Source: Chitinophaga sp. XS-30
Lineage (GTDB): Bacteria > Bacteroidota > Bacteroidia > Chitinophagales > Chitinophagaceae
DNA: 64,000 bases
Direction of reading: 5' to 3'
NCBI RefSeq assembly: GCF_008086345.1
Contig: NZ_CP043006.1
Coordinates: 3,284,032 to 3,348,031, forward strand
A program made the position numbers and the translations under genes. The notes beneath the pieces were generated by a model that had not been told where the DNA came from, did not search any database, and worked only from the letters and a program-made list of their open reading frames with translations. Shown piece after piece: positions 1 through 9,230 of the stretch (position 1 is the stretch's first letter; each line of letters begins with the position of its first letter).

Positions 1-2
1 AT

Positions 3-347
3 TACCGGCAGATCACGCCGCAGTTCGCGGCCGGTTACGGGGATCTGCTGGATGGCATCCTCTTCCCGTACAGGGCCGAATCCACCGGCGCCAATCTGAC
101 GGACCCTTCGCAGGTAGGGCCCGAAATAGCGGCCATACGGAAACTGTTCAGAAAAGACCTGCCGGTGTTCGTGGATATCTATGCCACGGCCCACTCAAGA
201 CTGGGCGCTTCCTCTCCGGCATATGTGAAGGAGGTGCTGGCGCTGAGCCTGCGGCATGCGGACGGGGTATTGATCTACTGCCATCAGGACCCGCAAAAGT
301 TCACCGAAAAATACAATATCATCAAAGAGGGTTTTAACGAACGATAG
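3..347 (+). CDS. C-terminal end of an unidentified, probably TIM-barrel protein (5'-truncated)
   Basis: The reading frame is open from the left edge and ends at a TAG at 345-347, so only about 114 C-terminal residues are seen. They alternate hydrophobic strands (GILFPYR, VFVDIYAT, GVLIYCH) with amphipathic helices, which suits the last strands of a (beta/alpha)8 barrel. No family signature is clear. It lies about 180 bp before susC in the same direction, so it may be a hydrolase or hypothetical protein of the same locus. That role is inferred from position only. The start lies outside the window. Confidence 0.6.
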   Translation, partial: YRQITPQFAAGYGDLLDGILFPYRAESTGANLTDPSQVGPEIAAIRKLFRKDLPVFVDIYATAHSRLGASSPAYVKEVLALSLRHADGVLIYCHQDPQKFTEKYNIIKEGFNER

Positions 348-475
348 GAGGGCGGCACGGCTGGAGGGGACCATCTCATCAGGCCGGAACCATGCAACAC
401 GAAACAGTACAAGTGCCGCCGCCCGGATTTTATGTGAAAGTTTATTCGATTCAGCTATTTCCTTGCATTCATTGT

Positions 476-489
476 CGTGTACGTACCCG
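476..489. promoter_or_regulatory. Candidate LacI-type operator upstream of susC
   Basis: CGTGTACGTACCCG is a near-perfect 14-bp inverted repeat with the central CpG typical of LacI/GalR operators. It differs from the ideal CGGGTACGTACCCG at one base. It lies about 40 bp before the susC start codon, and related palindromes occur before lacI and before the oxidoreductase unit. The regulator is probably the LacI protein at 13247-14320. This is an inference from sequence. Confidence 0.5.
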
Positions 490-530
490 TAGTAGTGAAC
501 CAAAATTTAATCCATCATAACTATTCTGCT

Positions 531-3500
531 ATGGAACGAAAGTGTAATTATTATTTTGCCGCACTTTTCATTGCACTGTCATGTATCGTTCTTCTGCCGG
601 CAAGGTCAGATGCCCAGGCGCAGCCTGTGGTGACCGGCCGCGTGGTGGAAACCGGAACGAACAGCGTAATGAAAGGCGTGACGGTATCCGTTAAAAACAG
701 TACCCGTAAAACCTATACAGGTGATGACGGCCGGTATTCCATTAATGCCGGTCCGGATGACGTACTTGTTTTCACCTTCATCAGCATGGAGCGGGTGGAG
801 GAAAAAATTGCCGGCCGCCAGGTCGTTAATGTCACCATGGTCCCCAAGGAAGAATCCCTGGGAGAAGTGGTGGTCATCGGGTATAACACGGTAAAGCGTG
901 GAGACCTCACGGGAGCGGTAGGTCAGGCTAACGTCAAAGACATGGCCAAAGCGCCGGTAGGTTCCTTTGCGGAAGCGCTGGCAGGTCGCGTTGCCGGGGT
1001 ACAGGTATCCAGTGTTGACGGACAGCCCGGTGCGGGCGTGAACATCATCGTTCGCGGCCCGGGTTCCCTCACGCAGGACGTATCGCCATTGTACGTGATA
1101 GACGGCTTCCCGGTGGAAGACCTCGATCCGGCTACCATCAACCCGGAAGACATCGAATCGCTCACCATCCTGAAAGATGCCTCTTCCACCGCCATCTACG
1201 GTTCCCGCGCGGCCAACGGCGTGGTGCTTATCCAGACCAAAAGAGGGAAGTCCGGCAAAGCCGCCATTTCCTTCGGCGTTTCTACCGGCTTTCAGCTGGA
1301 ACGCAAAAAAATGGAGCTGATGAGCCCGTATGAATACATCAGATACCAGCTGGAAAGATTTCCCACCACCGGCGAAGGTTGGAGATACCTGGCAGAAGGG
1401 AAGACCCTCGAAGATTACAGGGATGTGGAAGGAGAGGATTTCCAGGATTATGTGTTCACCAAAGGGCAGGTCAATATTTACAACCTCTCGGTCAGAGGCG
1501 GTAATGAACAGACAAGGTATTCGGTGTCCGGATCGCTGTTCGACCAAGATGGCATTATCACCAATACCGGCCTGAAAAGATACACGGCTAGGATGTCCCT
1601 CGACCATACCGTGAGCAAACGCATTAAAGTAGGCTTTACGGCCGGTTACTCGGATGTGACCACCTGGGGGCAGCAGATCAGCAGCACACCCACCAGCAGC
1701 ACATCCAGCTATGTGATGTTCCGTACCTGGGCTTACCGGCCCATCGGATTCCCGGATTCGGACTTCAGCCTGATCGAAGAGCCGGCGGACGAGGCTTCCA
1801 TCACTCCCAGCGATTTCCGGATCAACCCGGTGCTGGACCTGGAGAATCAGTACCAGTACAATTACAATAACCTCTTTGAAGGATTGGGCAATGTCAGCAT
1901 CAATATCCTGGACGACCTGGTGCTGAAAATAAACGGCGGCATAAGGAAAAACGATTATCAGTTCGACAAGTTCTTCAACTCCAAAACCTCCAAAGGCAGT
2001 CCCAATAACCCCAACAACGCAGACGGCATCAGCGGCTCCATCCTGCACAGGAAGGCCAGCAGCTGGTCTAACGAGAACACGCTCAACTATACCAGAACAT
2101 TCCGCCAGAAACATACCATCACGGCGCTGGCGTTGCTGAGCTTCCAGCAGAACAACCTGGATTCGGACGGGTTTTCATCCCGCTTGCTGCCGAATGAAAG
2201 TTTAGGCATCGCCGGGCTGAATGACGGGGTGCCTTACAACCCGGTAGCCACTACGTCTTACAATACCCGCCGCTCTTATGGCGGCAGGGTGGATTATAAC
2301 TTTGATTCCCGGTACATGGTAACGCTGACGTTCCGGGCGGACGGCTCTTCCAAGTTTGCGCCCGGCAACCGCTGGGGCTATTTTCCCGGAGCAGCGGCAG
2401 CCTGGAACATGCATAACGAAAAATTCCTCAGCGGGAGCGGGGTGATCAGCACCTCCAAGCTCCGGAGCAGCTTCGGGGTGGTGGGGAACGACCGGGTAGG
2501 GGACTTCAGCTACATTTCCCAGCTGGTGACCTCAACGAACGGTTATTCCTTCAACAATGCTGCGCCGCTGCTGGCCGTTTACCAGTCCAACCTCGGTAAC
2601 GAAGACCTTACCTGGGAACGCACCACATCTACCGATATCGGTTACGAGCTGGGGCTTTTCAGGAACAGGCTGGAACTGATGGTGGACCTGTACAAGCGCA
2701 CGACAGACAACCTTTTGCTGAATGCGCAACTGCCGCCTACTACCGGGTTTGGTTCCGCATTCAAGAACATCGGGAAGATCGAGAACAAAGGGCTGGAGCT
2801 GACGCTGAATGCCCGCGTAGTGGAATCAAAAGCGTTCACCTGGGAAAGCAATATCAATATCACCTTCAACCGGAACAAAGTACTGGCGCTTACCGAAGGC
2901 CAGCGCTCGCTGGACAATGCCGTGGCTACGGACGTGAACTACAGTGACAACCTGTACACCTCGGAGATCGGGAAACCTTCCGGCATGATGGTCGGCTATA
3001 TCTGGGAAGGCAATTACCAGTACGCCGATTTCGACAGCCCGGCCCCGGGCGTTTATGTGCTGAAGCCGGAAGTAGCAGCCAACGGCAGGCCGCGCAATAC
3101 CATCCAGCCGGGAGATATCAAGTATCGCGATATCAACGGCGATGGCAACGTCAATGCAGATGACAAGACCATCATCGGACGGGGGCAGCCCATTCACACC
3201 GGCGGTTTCGTGAATAATTTCCGGTACGGGGGCTTCAGCCTGAACGTATTTTTCCAGTGGTCCTACGGCGGGAACATTTACAATGCCAACCGCATCACCT
3301 TCGAAGGCAATACCAACGGCCGCCGGAATATGAACCAGTTCGCCAGCTATGTGAACCGCTGGACGCCGGAGAACCAGACCAACGAACATTTCCGCGCAGG
3401 CGGGGAGGGCGTGATCGGGTACCATTCTTCCAAATACATGGAAGACGGTTCCTATCTGCGCCTCAAAACCCTGTCGCTCGACTATGCCCTGCCGGCACAA

Positions 3501-3689
3501 TACCTGAAAAAGCTGTTCATGACCAACCTGTCGCTGAACGTGGCGATGCAGAATCTTTTTACATGGACGAAATATACAGGGCTTGATCCCGAAGTGTCCA
3601 CCCGTAACAATATTCTTACGCCCGGTTATGATTACTCGGCTTACCCGCAGGCAAGAACCATCACATTCGGTCTGAAAGCAAATTTCTAA
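531..3689 (+). CDS. SusC-like TonB-dependent outer-membrane transporter
   Basis: This is a 1052-residue nutrient importer of the SusC/RagA family. Starting at ATG 531 gives a clean signal peptide ending near SDAQA; the upstream GTG at 477 would add 18 residues that fit no signal and would lie inside the candidate operator. A carboxypeptidase-regulatory-like domain (about residues 32-110) is followed by the segment GEVVVIGYNTVKRGDLTGAV, then the plug with YGSRAANGVVLIQTKRGK near residue 223, and a long beta-barrel. The plug and barrel import oligomers using TonB energy, with the SusD protein encoded 20 bp downstream acting as a lid. The substrate is not evident from this gene. Downstream nagA and nagB-type genes suggest an amino-sugar-containing ligand. 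Confidence 0.95.
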   Translation: MERKCNYYFAALFIALSCIVLLPARSDAQAQPVVTGRVVETGTNSVMKGVTVSVKNSTRKTYTGDDGRYSINAGPDDVLVFTFISMERVEEKIAGRQVVNVTMVPKEESLGEVVVIGYNTVKRGDLTGAVGQANVKDMAKAPVGSFAEALAGRVAGVQVSSVDGQPGAGVNIIVRGPGSLTQDVSPLYVIDGFPVEDLDPATINPEDIESLTILKDASSTAIYGSRAANGVVLIQTKRGKSGKAAISFGVSTGFQLERKKMELMSPYEYIRYQLERFPTTGEGWRYLAEGKTLEDYRDVEGEDFQDYVFTKGQVNIYNLSVRGGNEQTRYSVSGSLFDQDGIITNTGLKRYTARMSLDHTVSKRIKVGFTAGYSDVTTWGQQISSTPTSSTSSYVMFRTWAYRPIGFPDSDFSLIEEPADEASITPSDFRINPVLDLENQYQYNYNNLFEGLGNVSINILDDLVLKINGGIRKNDYQFDKFFNSKTSKGSPNNPNNADGISGSILHRKASSWSNENTLNYTRTFRQKHTITALALLSFQQNNLDSDGFSSRLLPNESLGIAGLNDGVPYNPVATTSYNTRRSYGGRVDYNFDSRYMVTLTFRADGSSKFAPGNRWGYFPGAAAAWNMHNEKFLSGSGVISTSKLRSSFGVVGNDRVGDFSYISQLVTSTNGYSFNNAAPLLAVYQSNLGNEDLTWERTTSTDIGYELGLFRNRLELMVDLYKRTTDNLLLNAQLPPTTGFGSAFKNIGKIENKGLELTLNARVVESKAFTWESNINITFNRNKVLALTEGQRSLDNAVATDVNYSDNLYTSEIGKPSGMMVGYIWEGNYQYADFDSPAPGVYVLKPEVAANGRPRNTIQPGDIKYRDINGDGNVNADDKTIIGRGQPIHTGGFVNNFRYGGFSLNVFFQWSYGGNIYNANRITFEGNTNGRRNMNQFASYVNRWTPENQTNEHFRAGGEGVIGYHSSKYMEDGSYLRLKTLSLDYALPAQYLKKLFMTNLSLNVAMQNLFTWTKYTGLDPEVSTRNNILTPGYDYSAYPQARTITFGLKANF

Positions 3690-3709
3690 ATCGCTTAAAA
3701 TCTTCAGGT

Positions 3710-5548
3710 ATGAAAATCAGATATTTCATTTTGCTGGGTTGCATAGCCATCGTATCCGGTTCCTGCAAGGACTTCCTGGATACGAAGCCCAAGGACGCCC
3801 TGTTCCCCGGCAATTACTATAAAACGGCGCAGGAGCTGGACTATGCGCTGACTGCCGTATATCACACGCTGGGCGGGAACGGCGTTTACGGCAATAACGC
3901 CCTGTATCTTCTCGGCTGGTCTGCAGACGAAGGGTTCATGAACCGCAGCTCCATCGCCACCGGCGCTTTCCGCCTGAACCATGCGTTGGGCGACTCCTAT
4001 GTAACGGCCTTCTGGCGGGAACTGTACAACGGCATCAACCGGGCCAACATCCTGCTGGAGAATGTAGATAACAACACGGATATTCCGGAGGAAAAAAGAA
4101 GGACCGTGCGGGGGGAAACCCTTTTTCTCCGTGCCTACTACTACTTTTTGCTGGTGCAGAACTACGGCGGTGTACCGCTGAAGCTGGCATCCAGCAAATC
4201 CGCGGTGGATGTGCATGTTCCTAAATCTACGATAAAGGAGGTGTATGACCAGATCGTAAACGATATGACGGAAGCGGAAAAGCTGGTGCTCGATATTACC
4301 AGTATCGGATTCGGCGGCAGGGTATCCAAATCCGCAGTACGCGGGATATTGATGCGCGTCAACCTCTATATGGCCGGGTATCCGCTGAAGGAAACTGCGC
4401 GTTACGATGAGGTCATCCGGTGGGGGGACAGCATCATGACGGACGGATTGGCCGGTCATGACCTGAATCCCAGCTTCCCCGATATTTTTATCACTATGGC
4501 CCGGGAGCAATATGATATTAAAGAGAGCATCTGGGAAGCGGAATTTTTCGGGAACGGTACGGATATCTATGAGGAAACAGGCAGGAACGGCTGGATCAAT
4601 GGTATCAGGACCACCAATACCAATACCGGCAGGTCTGATGGATACATGTCTTACACCGCAAAACTCTATAACATCTACGAACCGGGCGACCTGAGAAAAT
4701 ACTGGTGCATACCGCTGTTCAACTATGCCAACCTTCCGGCAGCCAGCGGTACCAAAACGCTGATCGGGGAAATCACCTCTGAAGCAACGAAGTACGCCAG
4801 GTATCCGGGTAAATTCCGGCGGGAATTCGAAACCCTCATTCCCAAAATGCCCACCCGCTCGCCGATCAATGTACCATTGCTCCGTTATACAGATGTATTG
4901 CTGATGTATGCGGAGGCGTTGAACGAAAAATCAGGCCCTGTGGCTGCTGCGGTGAATCTGGTGAACGAGGTGAGGCGCAGAGGCTGGTCCACCGGCATAA
5001 AAAGCTTTACGATCACGAATGGCGGCAGCGGTTATACATCCGTTCCTGACGTAACGATCAGTGGCGGTGATGGCAGCGATGCGTCCGCAAAAGCTGTGAT
5101 CAGCGGCGGGGTTGTAACAGGAATTGTGCTGGACCGCGATCCTTCCGGTACGGAATTCTCCCTGGCCGGGAAATACACTTCCCCACCGACCGTTACGATC
5201 AGCGGCGGTGGAGGAATGGGTGCAACGGCTACTGCGGAGATCTACACGCCCGCAGACGCCGATGTGAAACCGGCGTTTACCGCTTCCAAAGAAGCTTTTC
5301 GCAAGTTTTTGCAGGATGAGCGGATGCGTGAGCTGAACTTCGAGAATTGCAGGAGGGCAGACCTCGTGAGATGGGAGATATATGAACAGGTAAACCGGGA
5401 TATGGCTGCTACCATGTCAACAGACATCCCCGGCTCCGTCTTCATTTCCTACTATTCAAATATGGAATCTCCCAAACATTTACTACTGCCCATACCGAGT
5501 GCGGAAATGGTGACAAACAATGCCATGGTACAAAATCCGGGTTGGTAA
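3710..5548 (+). CDS. SusD/RagB-family surface glycan-binding lipoprotein with an extra beta-rich insert
   Basis: The protein has 612 residues, a lipobox (VSGSC, Cys19) and the SusD N-terminal pattern (DFLDTKPKDALF), TPR-like helices and a C-terminal SusD domain (NEVRRRGW, then FRKFLQDERMRELNFENCRRADLVRW). It should sit over the SusC barrel and bind substrate. About residues 432-515 are an insertion between two normally adjacent C-terminal helices. The insert has two copies of a Gly-rich motif (GSGYTSVPDVTISGG and KYTSPPTVTISGGGG), resembling beta-rich repeat modules of secreted and phage-tail proteins. Most SusD proteins lack it, and the total length is large for the family. It follows susC by 20 bp and is probably co-transcribed. 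Confidence 0.93.
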   Translation: MKIRYFILLGCIAIVSGSCKDFLDTKPKDALFPGNYYKTAQELDYALTAVYHTLGGNGVYGNNALYLLGWSADEGFMNRSSIATGAFRLNHALGDSYVTAFWRELYNGINRANILLENVDNNTDIPEEKRRTVRGETLFLRAYYYFLLVQNYGGVPLKLASSKSAVDVHVPKSTIKEVYDQIVNDMTEAEKLVLDITSIGFGGRVSKSAVRGILMRVNLYMAGYPLKETARYDEVIRWGDSIMTDGLAGHDLNPSFPDIFITMAREQYDIKESIWEAEFFGNGTDIYEETGRNGWINGIRTTNTNTGRSDGYMSYTAKLYNIYEPGDLRKYWCIPLFNYANLPAASGTKTLIGEITSEATKYARYPGKFRREFETLIPKMPTRSPINVPLLRYTDVLLMYAEALNEKSGPVAAAVNLVNEVRRRGWSTGIKSFTITNGGSGYTSVPDVTISGGDGSDASAKAVISGGVVTGIVLDRDPSGTEFSLAGKYTSPPTVTISGGGGMGATATAEIYTPADADVKPAFTASKEAFRKFLQDERMRELNFENCRRADLVRWEIYEQVNRDMAATMSTDIPGSVFISYYSNMESPKHLLLPIPSAEMVTNNAMVQNPGW

Positions 5549-5569
5549 TAACTTTTAAAATGCAACGAT

Positions 5570-6640
5570 ATGCAATATAAATTCTTGTGGTCAATATGCA
5601 TCTGCCTTGCGCTGGGCGCGTGCTCGGACAAGCTTGGGAAGCTGGATGAACCGGTGTTTGAAGTGACGGTGGAAAAGGCGTCCTACCAGGTGGATGAACC
5701 GGTAGTATTCACTTTTAAAGGGGAACAGGACAATGTTTCTTTTTATTCCGGCGAGGTCTTTAACGAATACGAGTTCAGGAACGGGCGTGTGGTGGATGTC
5801 AGCGGCCAGGGCGCTACGCTGGATTTTTTCAGCCAGCTTTCCGGTACCGGTACGCAGACCGGCCAGCTGAGCGTATGGCTGTCCGCCAACTACAACGGCA
5901 ACGGGGATCATGCCAGTGTGAAGTCCGCTACCTGGACCGATGTGACCGGCAGCTTTACGCTGGCCACCGGCACGGCGAACGTCGCTTCCGGCAAGCTGGA
6001 TATCAGCAGCTGGTTATCGAAGGACCAGCCGCTGTATGTCGGGTTCAAATACATCACCCAGCCGCAGGCGGTAAATGGCCTCGCCCGCGTCTGGTGGATA
6101 CAAAGCTTCATGATCAGGAGCAAGGCGGAAGGCCTCGGAGGCAATGAGCTGCTGCTCACGGATCAGGAAAATGCGGGTTTCAGAACCATAGACCAATACC
6201 CGGAAGATGCGCCGTCGCTGACCACCATCGTTCCCACCCGCGTAACCCTGTTGGGGAATAAATACAAAGACCCCACAGATTCGATCTATCATCCAGACTA
6301 TTCCATTTATGATCCGGAAAACCCGATCTACGACCCGCAAAGCCCCCTTTACCAGCCAACGGCAAGGGTGCCGGTGTTCGTACCGTACGATCCGGCCAGT
6401 CCGTATAACGACCCGATGACGGAAACATGGGTGATCTCCAAACCCATCTTTGAGGACAAGGTGGACCTGGGGCCGGACAAGGCCATTTCCATCAAAGGCA
6501 TCAACACGGATGTGATCGATCAATATACTTATACTTATAAAACACCTGGGAATTACAAGGTTTATTTCATAGCTTATAACCATAATATAGACGGCGTAAA
6601 AACCGTCGTCCGCCAGCTGGACCTGACGATCACGCCGTGA
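5570..6640 (+). CDS. Surface lipoprotein of the SusCD locus (DUF5017-like), with Tyr-Asp-Pro repeats
   Basis: This 356-residue protein has a lipobox (LALGAC, Cys17) and beta-rich sequence throughout. The N-terminal part (VEKASYQVDEPVVFTFKG, then an F/Y-rich sandwich) resembles the DUF5017 proteins found third in Bacteroidota SusCD operons. I am moderately sure of that family. Residues about 234-282 hold a run of short YxP repeats (DSIYHPDY, SIYDPEN, PIYDPQS, PLYQP, PYDPASPYNDP), probably an extended linker. The C-terminus (YTYTYKTPGNYKVYFIAYN) looks like a PKD/Ig-like strand pair. The gene lies 21 bp after susD. It is probably an accessory glycan-binding protein at the cell surface, a role inferred from position. 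Confidence 0.72.
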   Translation: MQYKFLWSICICLALGACSDKLGKLDEPVFEVTVEKASYQVDEPVVFTFKGEQDNVSFYSGEVFNEYEFRNGRVVDVSGQGATLDFFSQLSGTGTQTGQLSVWLSANYNGNGDHASVKSATWTDVTGSFTLATGTANVASGKLDISSWLSKDQPLYVGFKYITQPQAVNGLARVWWIQSFMIRSKAEGLGGNELLLTDQENAGFRTIDQYPEDAPSLTTIVPTRVTLLGNKYKDPTDSIYHPDYSIYDPENPIYDPQSPLYQPTARVPVFVPYDPASPYNDPMTETWVISKPIFEDKVDLGPDKAISIKGINTDVIDQYTYTYKTPGNYKVYFIAYNHNIDGVKTVVRQLDLTITP

Positions 6641-6680
6641 TGGCGGGAGGGGTTGCCCATTAAAATTTAAAGTGTAACGA

Positions 6681-8033
6681 ATGACAAAAAACGCAATGAT
6701 CCCGGTTGAATCGCTTAGCCGGCGCCAGGTGGCCGTATCCATCGCCATCATCGGCGTAATGTTCTTTATGTTCGGATTTGTATCATGGGTGAACGCCATA
6801 TTGATCCCTTATTTCAAGATCGCCTGCGAGCTGAATAATTTTCAGGCTTACCTGGTGACCTTTGCATTTTACATTTCCTATTTCATCATGTCCGTTCCCG
6901 CGTCCTATCTTTTAAAGTCCACCGGCTTTAAAAAGGGAATGATGGTGGGTTTCTGGATCATGGCGTTCGGGGCTTTCCTGTTCGTACCGGCAGCGGCTAC
7001 ACGCACTTACGGGATTTTCCTGGTGGCCCTGTTCATTCTCGGCACCGGGCTGGCCATCCTGCAAACCGCCGCCAATCCATATATCACCATCCTTGGTCCA
7101 AAGGAGCGGGCCGCGCAGCGGATCAGCATCATGGGCATCTGCAACAAGGCCGCCGGCATACTGGCGCCGTTGATCTTTGCCGCTGTGGTATTGCGCGCAA
7201 CGGACAGTGAGCTGATCAAACAGCTGCCGCTGATGACCGAAGTGCAGAAAAACGCCGCGCTGGATGAGCTGATCAGCCGGGTGATCGTACCGTATATCTG
7301 TGTGGGGATCTTTCTCTTTCTGCTCGGTCTGATGATCCGGTTCTCACCACTGCCGGATATTGATACGGAACATGAATCTCCCGAACTGCGGCAGGCCAAC
7401 CAGGGTAAATCGGGCATTATGCAGTTCCCGCACCTGGTGCTCGGCGCGATAGCGATATTCCTGCATGTAGGCACCCAGGTGATCGCCATCGATACCATTA
7501 TCGGGTATGCCGGTTCCATGAACATTCCCCTGCTGGAGGCGAAGGTCTTTCCCTCATATACGCTGTTCTGCACCATCTGCGGGTATGTGACCGGCATTCT
7601 CCTGATCCCGAAGTTCATCAGCCAGGTGAACGCGTTGCGGGTATGCACCATACTCGGCACATGCTTTTCATTGCTCATTATCTTCAGCAGCGGAGAGGTC
7701 CGTTTGCTGGGGCATAACGCGGATATTTCCATCTGGTTCGTAGTGTTGCTGGGGCTTGCCAACTCGCTGATATGGGCGGGCATATGGCCGCTGGCGCTGG
7801 ACGGGCTGGGCAAATTCACCAAACTCGGCGCTTCCGTGCTGATCATGGGCCTCAGCGGCAACGCCATTCTTCCGCTGATATACGGCTATTTTGCAGATCA
7901 GCATGGATTGCGGGAGGCCTATTGGGTATTGGTGCCCTGTTATCTCTACCTCGTATTCTACGCCGTGCGCGGGCATCGCGCGCGGCACTGGTCGGCAAGC
8001 GCTCCGGAGGAAAAAGTAGCGGTACAATCATGA
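6681..8033 (+). CDS. Sugar:H+ symporter of the FucP/GluP/NagP family (MFS)
   Basis: This 450-residue major-facilitator protein has about 12 membrane segments. The motif LQTAANPYITILGPKE is characteristic of the FucP-type sugar symporters, which import fucose, glucose/galactose or N-acetylglucosamine. Immediate coupling to nagA (the ATGA junction shares four bases) makes an N-acetylhexosamine the likeliest cargo, as for NagP in other bacteria. This importer does not phosphorylate its cargo, so a hexosamine kinase is needed before NagA can act, and none is visible in the window. It is in the inner membrane and probably belongs to the susC operon. Confidence 0.85.
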   Translation: MTKNAMIPVESLSRRQVAVSIAIIGVMFFMFGFVSWVNAILIPYFKIACELNNFQAYLVTFAFYISYFIMSVPASYLLKSTGFKKGMMVGFWIMAFGAFLFVPAAATRTYGIFLVALFILGTGLAILQTAANPYITILGPKERAAQRISIMGICNKAAGILAPLIFAAVVLRATDSELIKQLPLMTEVQKNAALDELISRVIVPYICVGIFLFLLGLMIRFSPLPDIDTEHESPELRQANQGKSGIMQFPHLVLGAIAIFLHVGTQVIAIDTIIGYAGSMNIPLLEAKVFPSYTLFCTICGYVTGILLIPKFISQVNALRVCTILGTCFSLLIIFSSGEVRLLGHNADISIWFVVLLGLANSLIWAGIWPLALDGLGKFTKLGASVLIMGLSGNAILPLIYGYFADQHGLREAYWVLVPCYLYLVFYAVRGHRARHWSASAPEEKVAVQS

Positions 8034-9220
8034 GCGGACAATTGATCAAAATAACGAACGCGCATATTATCACGCCATTCACCGTGATCCCCAATGGCAC
8101 GGTGCTGGTGGAGGGCACGCATATCGTTGCCGTTCAGGAAGGGGATATGGAAGCGGAAGGAGCATTGGTATTTGATGCCGCCGGCCACTATGTGATGCCG
8201 GGGTTTATTGATATTCACGTACACGGCGGCGGCGGGCATGATTTTATGGATGGCGATGAGGACGGATTCCGGGAGATCGCCCGTACGCATTTACGGCATG
8301 GTACGACTGCTATGCTGCCCACCACGCTCACCAGTGACCGGGAGGGCATTATCAGCACACTGGAATGTTATCAGCGCGCAGCCGCCGTTCCTACCGGCGG
8401 TGCGCAATTCCTGGGCCTTCACCTGGAAGGGCCTTACCTGTCCATGAACCAGCGCGGTGCGCAGGACCCTGCCCATATCCGTGATCCGGACCCGGATGAG
8501 TACGAAGCCATTGTGAAGGCAGGGGGGAAGTCCATCCGCAGATGGAGCGCCGCTCCCGAACTGCCCGGTGCGCTGCCATTCGCCCGTTTCCTCAAAGCCA
8601 ATGGCATCTTGCCTTCACTGGCGCATACCGATGCCATTTACGAAGAAGCGCTGGAAGGTTACCTGAACGGCTACACGCTGGCTACGCATTTGTATTCGGC
8701 CATGTCCGGCGTCACCCGCAGGAATGCTTTCCGCTACGCAGGCGTGATAGAGACCGCTTTTTTGCTGGATGATATGGATGTGGAGATCATTGCGGACGGC
8801 AGGCATCTGCCCGCGCCGCTGCTGAAACTGATCTGCAAGATAAAAGGACCGGCACGCATTGCGCTGATCACGGATGCCATGCGCGGCGCGGGAATGCCGC
8901 CGGGAGAAAGTATCCTGGGCAATATCCGTTCCGGCCTGCCTGTGATCATCGAAGATGGCGTGGCCAAGCTGCCGGACAGATCGTCTTTTGCCGGAAGCGT
9001 AGCCACAGCGGAACAACTGGTCCGCAATATGGTGGAAATGGCCGGTGTACCGGTGCCGGAAGCTGTGCAGATGATGACCGCCACGCCCGCCCGCATCATT
9101 GGCGTGGAGGAACGGAAAGGTGTTATCAAACCCGGAATGGATGCGGATATCACCATCTGTGATACCGGTTTTAACGTACAGGCCGTCATGGTCATGGGAG
9201 AGTTTTTATACCGCAAGTGA
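8030..9220 (+). CDS. nagA: N-acetylglucosamine-6-phosphate deacetylase
   Basis: The start at 8030 overlaps the transporter stop (ATGA) and gives 396 residues, the usual NagA length; in-frame codons further upstream lie inside the transporter gene and are rejected. NagA signatures are present: the metal-site entry GFIDIHVHGGGGHDF near residue 58, HLEGPY near 130 (metal-ligand Glu), AHTDA near 197, HLYSAM near 220 and ITDAM near 278 with the catalytic Asp. The enzyme removes acetate from GlcNAc-6-phosphate (or a related N-acetylhexosamine phosphate) in the cytosol. The product passes to the NagB-type enzyme encoded 10 bp downstream. Confidence 0.93.
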   Translation: MSGQLIKITNAHIITPFTVIPNGTVLVEGTHIVAVQEGDMEAEGALVFDAAGHYVMPGFIDIHVHGGGGHDFMDGDEDGFREIARTHLRHGTTAMLPTTLTSDREGIISTLECYQRAAAVPTGGAQFLGLHLEGPYLSMNQRGAQDPAHIRDPDPDEYEAIVKAGGKSIRRWSAAPELPGALPFARFLKANGILPSLAHTDAIYEEALEGYLNGYTLATHLYSAMSGVTRRNAFRYAGVIETAFLLDDMDVEIIADGRHLPAPLLKLICKIKGPARIALITDAMRGAGMPPGESILGNIRSGLPVIIEDGVAKLPDRSSFAGSVATAEQLVRNMVEMAGVPVPEAVQMMTATPARIIGVEERKGVIKPGMDADITICDTGFNVQAVMVMGEFLYRK

Positions 9221-9230
9221 GATATACATC

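Noticed and set aside
606..2114. 502-codon open frame on the minus strand
   Set aside because: It is a shadow of the susC coding frame; its translation is His/Val-rich with no domain, and GC-rich coding DNA often leaves such antisense frames open.
7772..8029. Extended N-terminus for NagA
   Set aside because: The extra 86 codons lie inside the symporter gene in another frame and give basic, non-NagA sequence; ATG 8030 gives the normal length.
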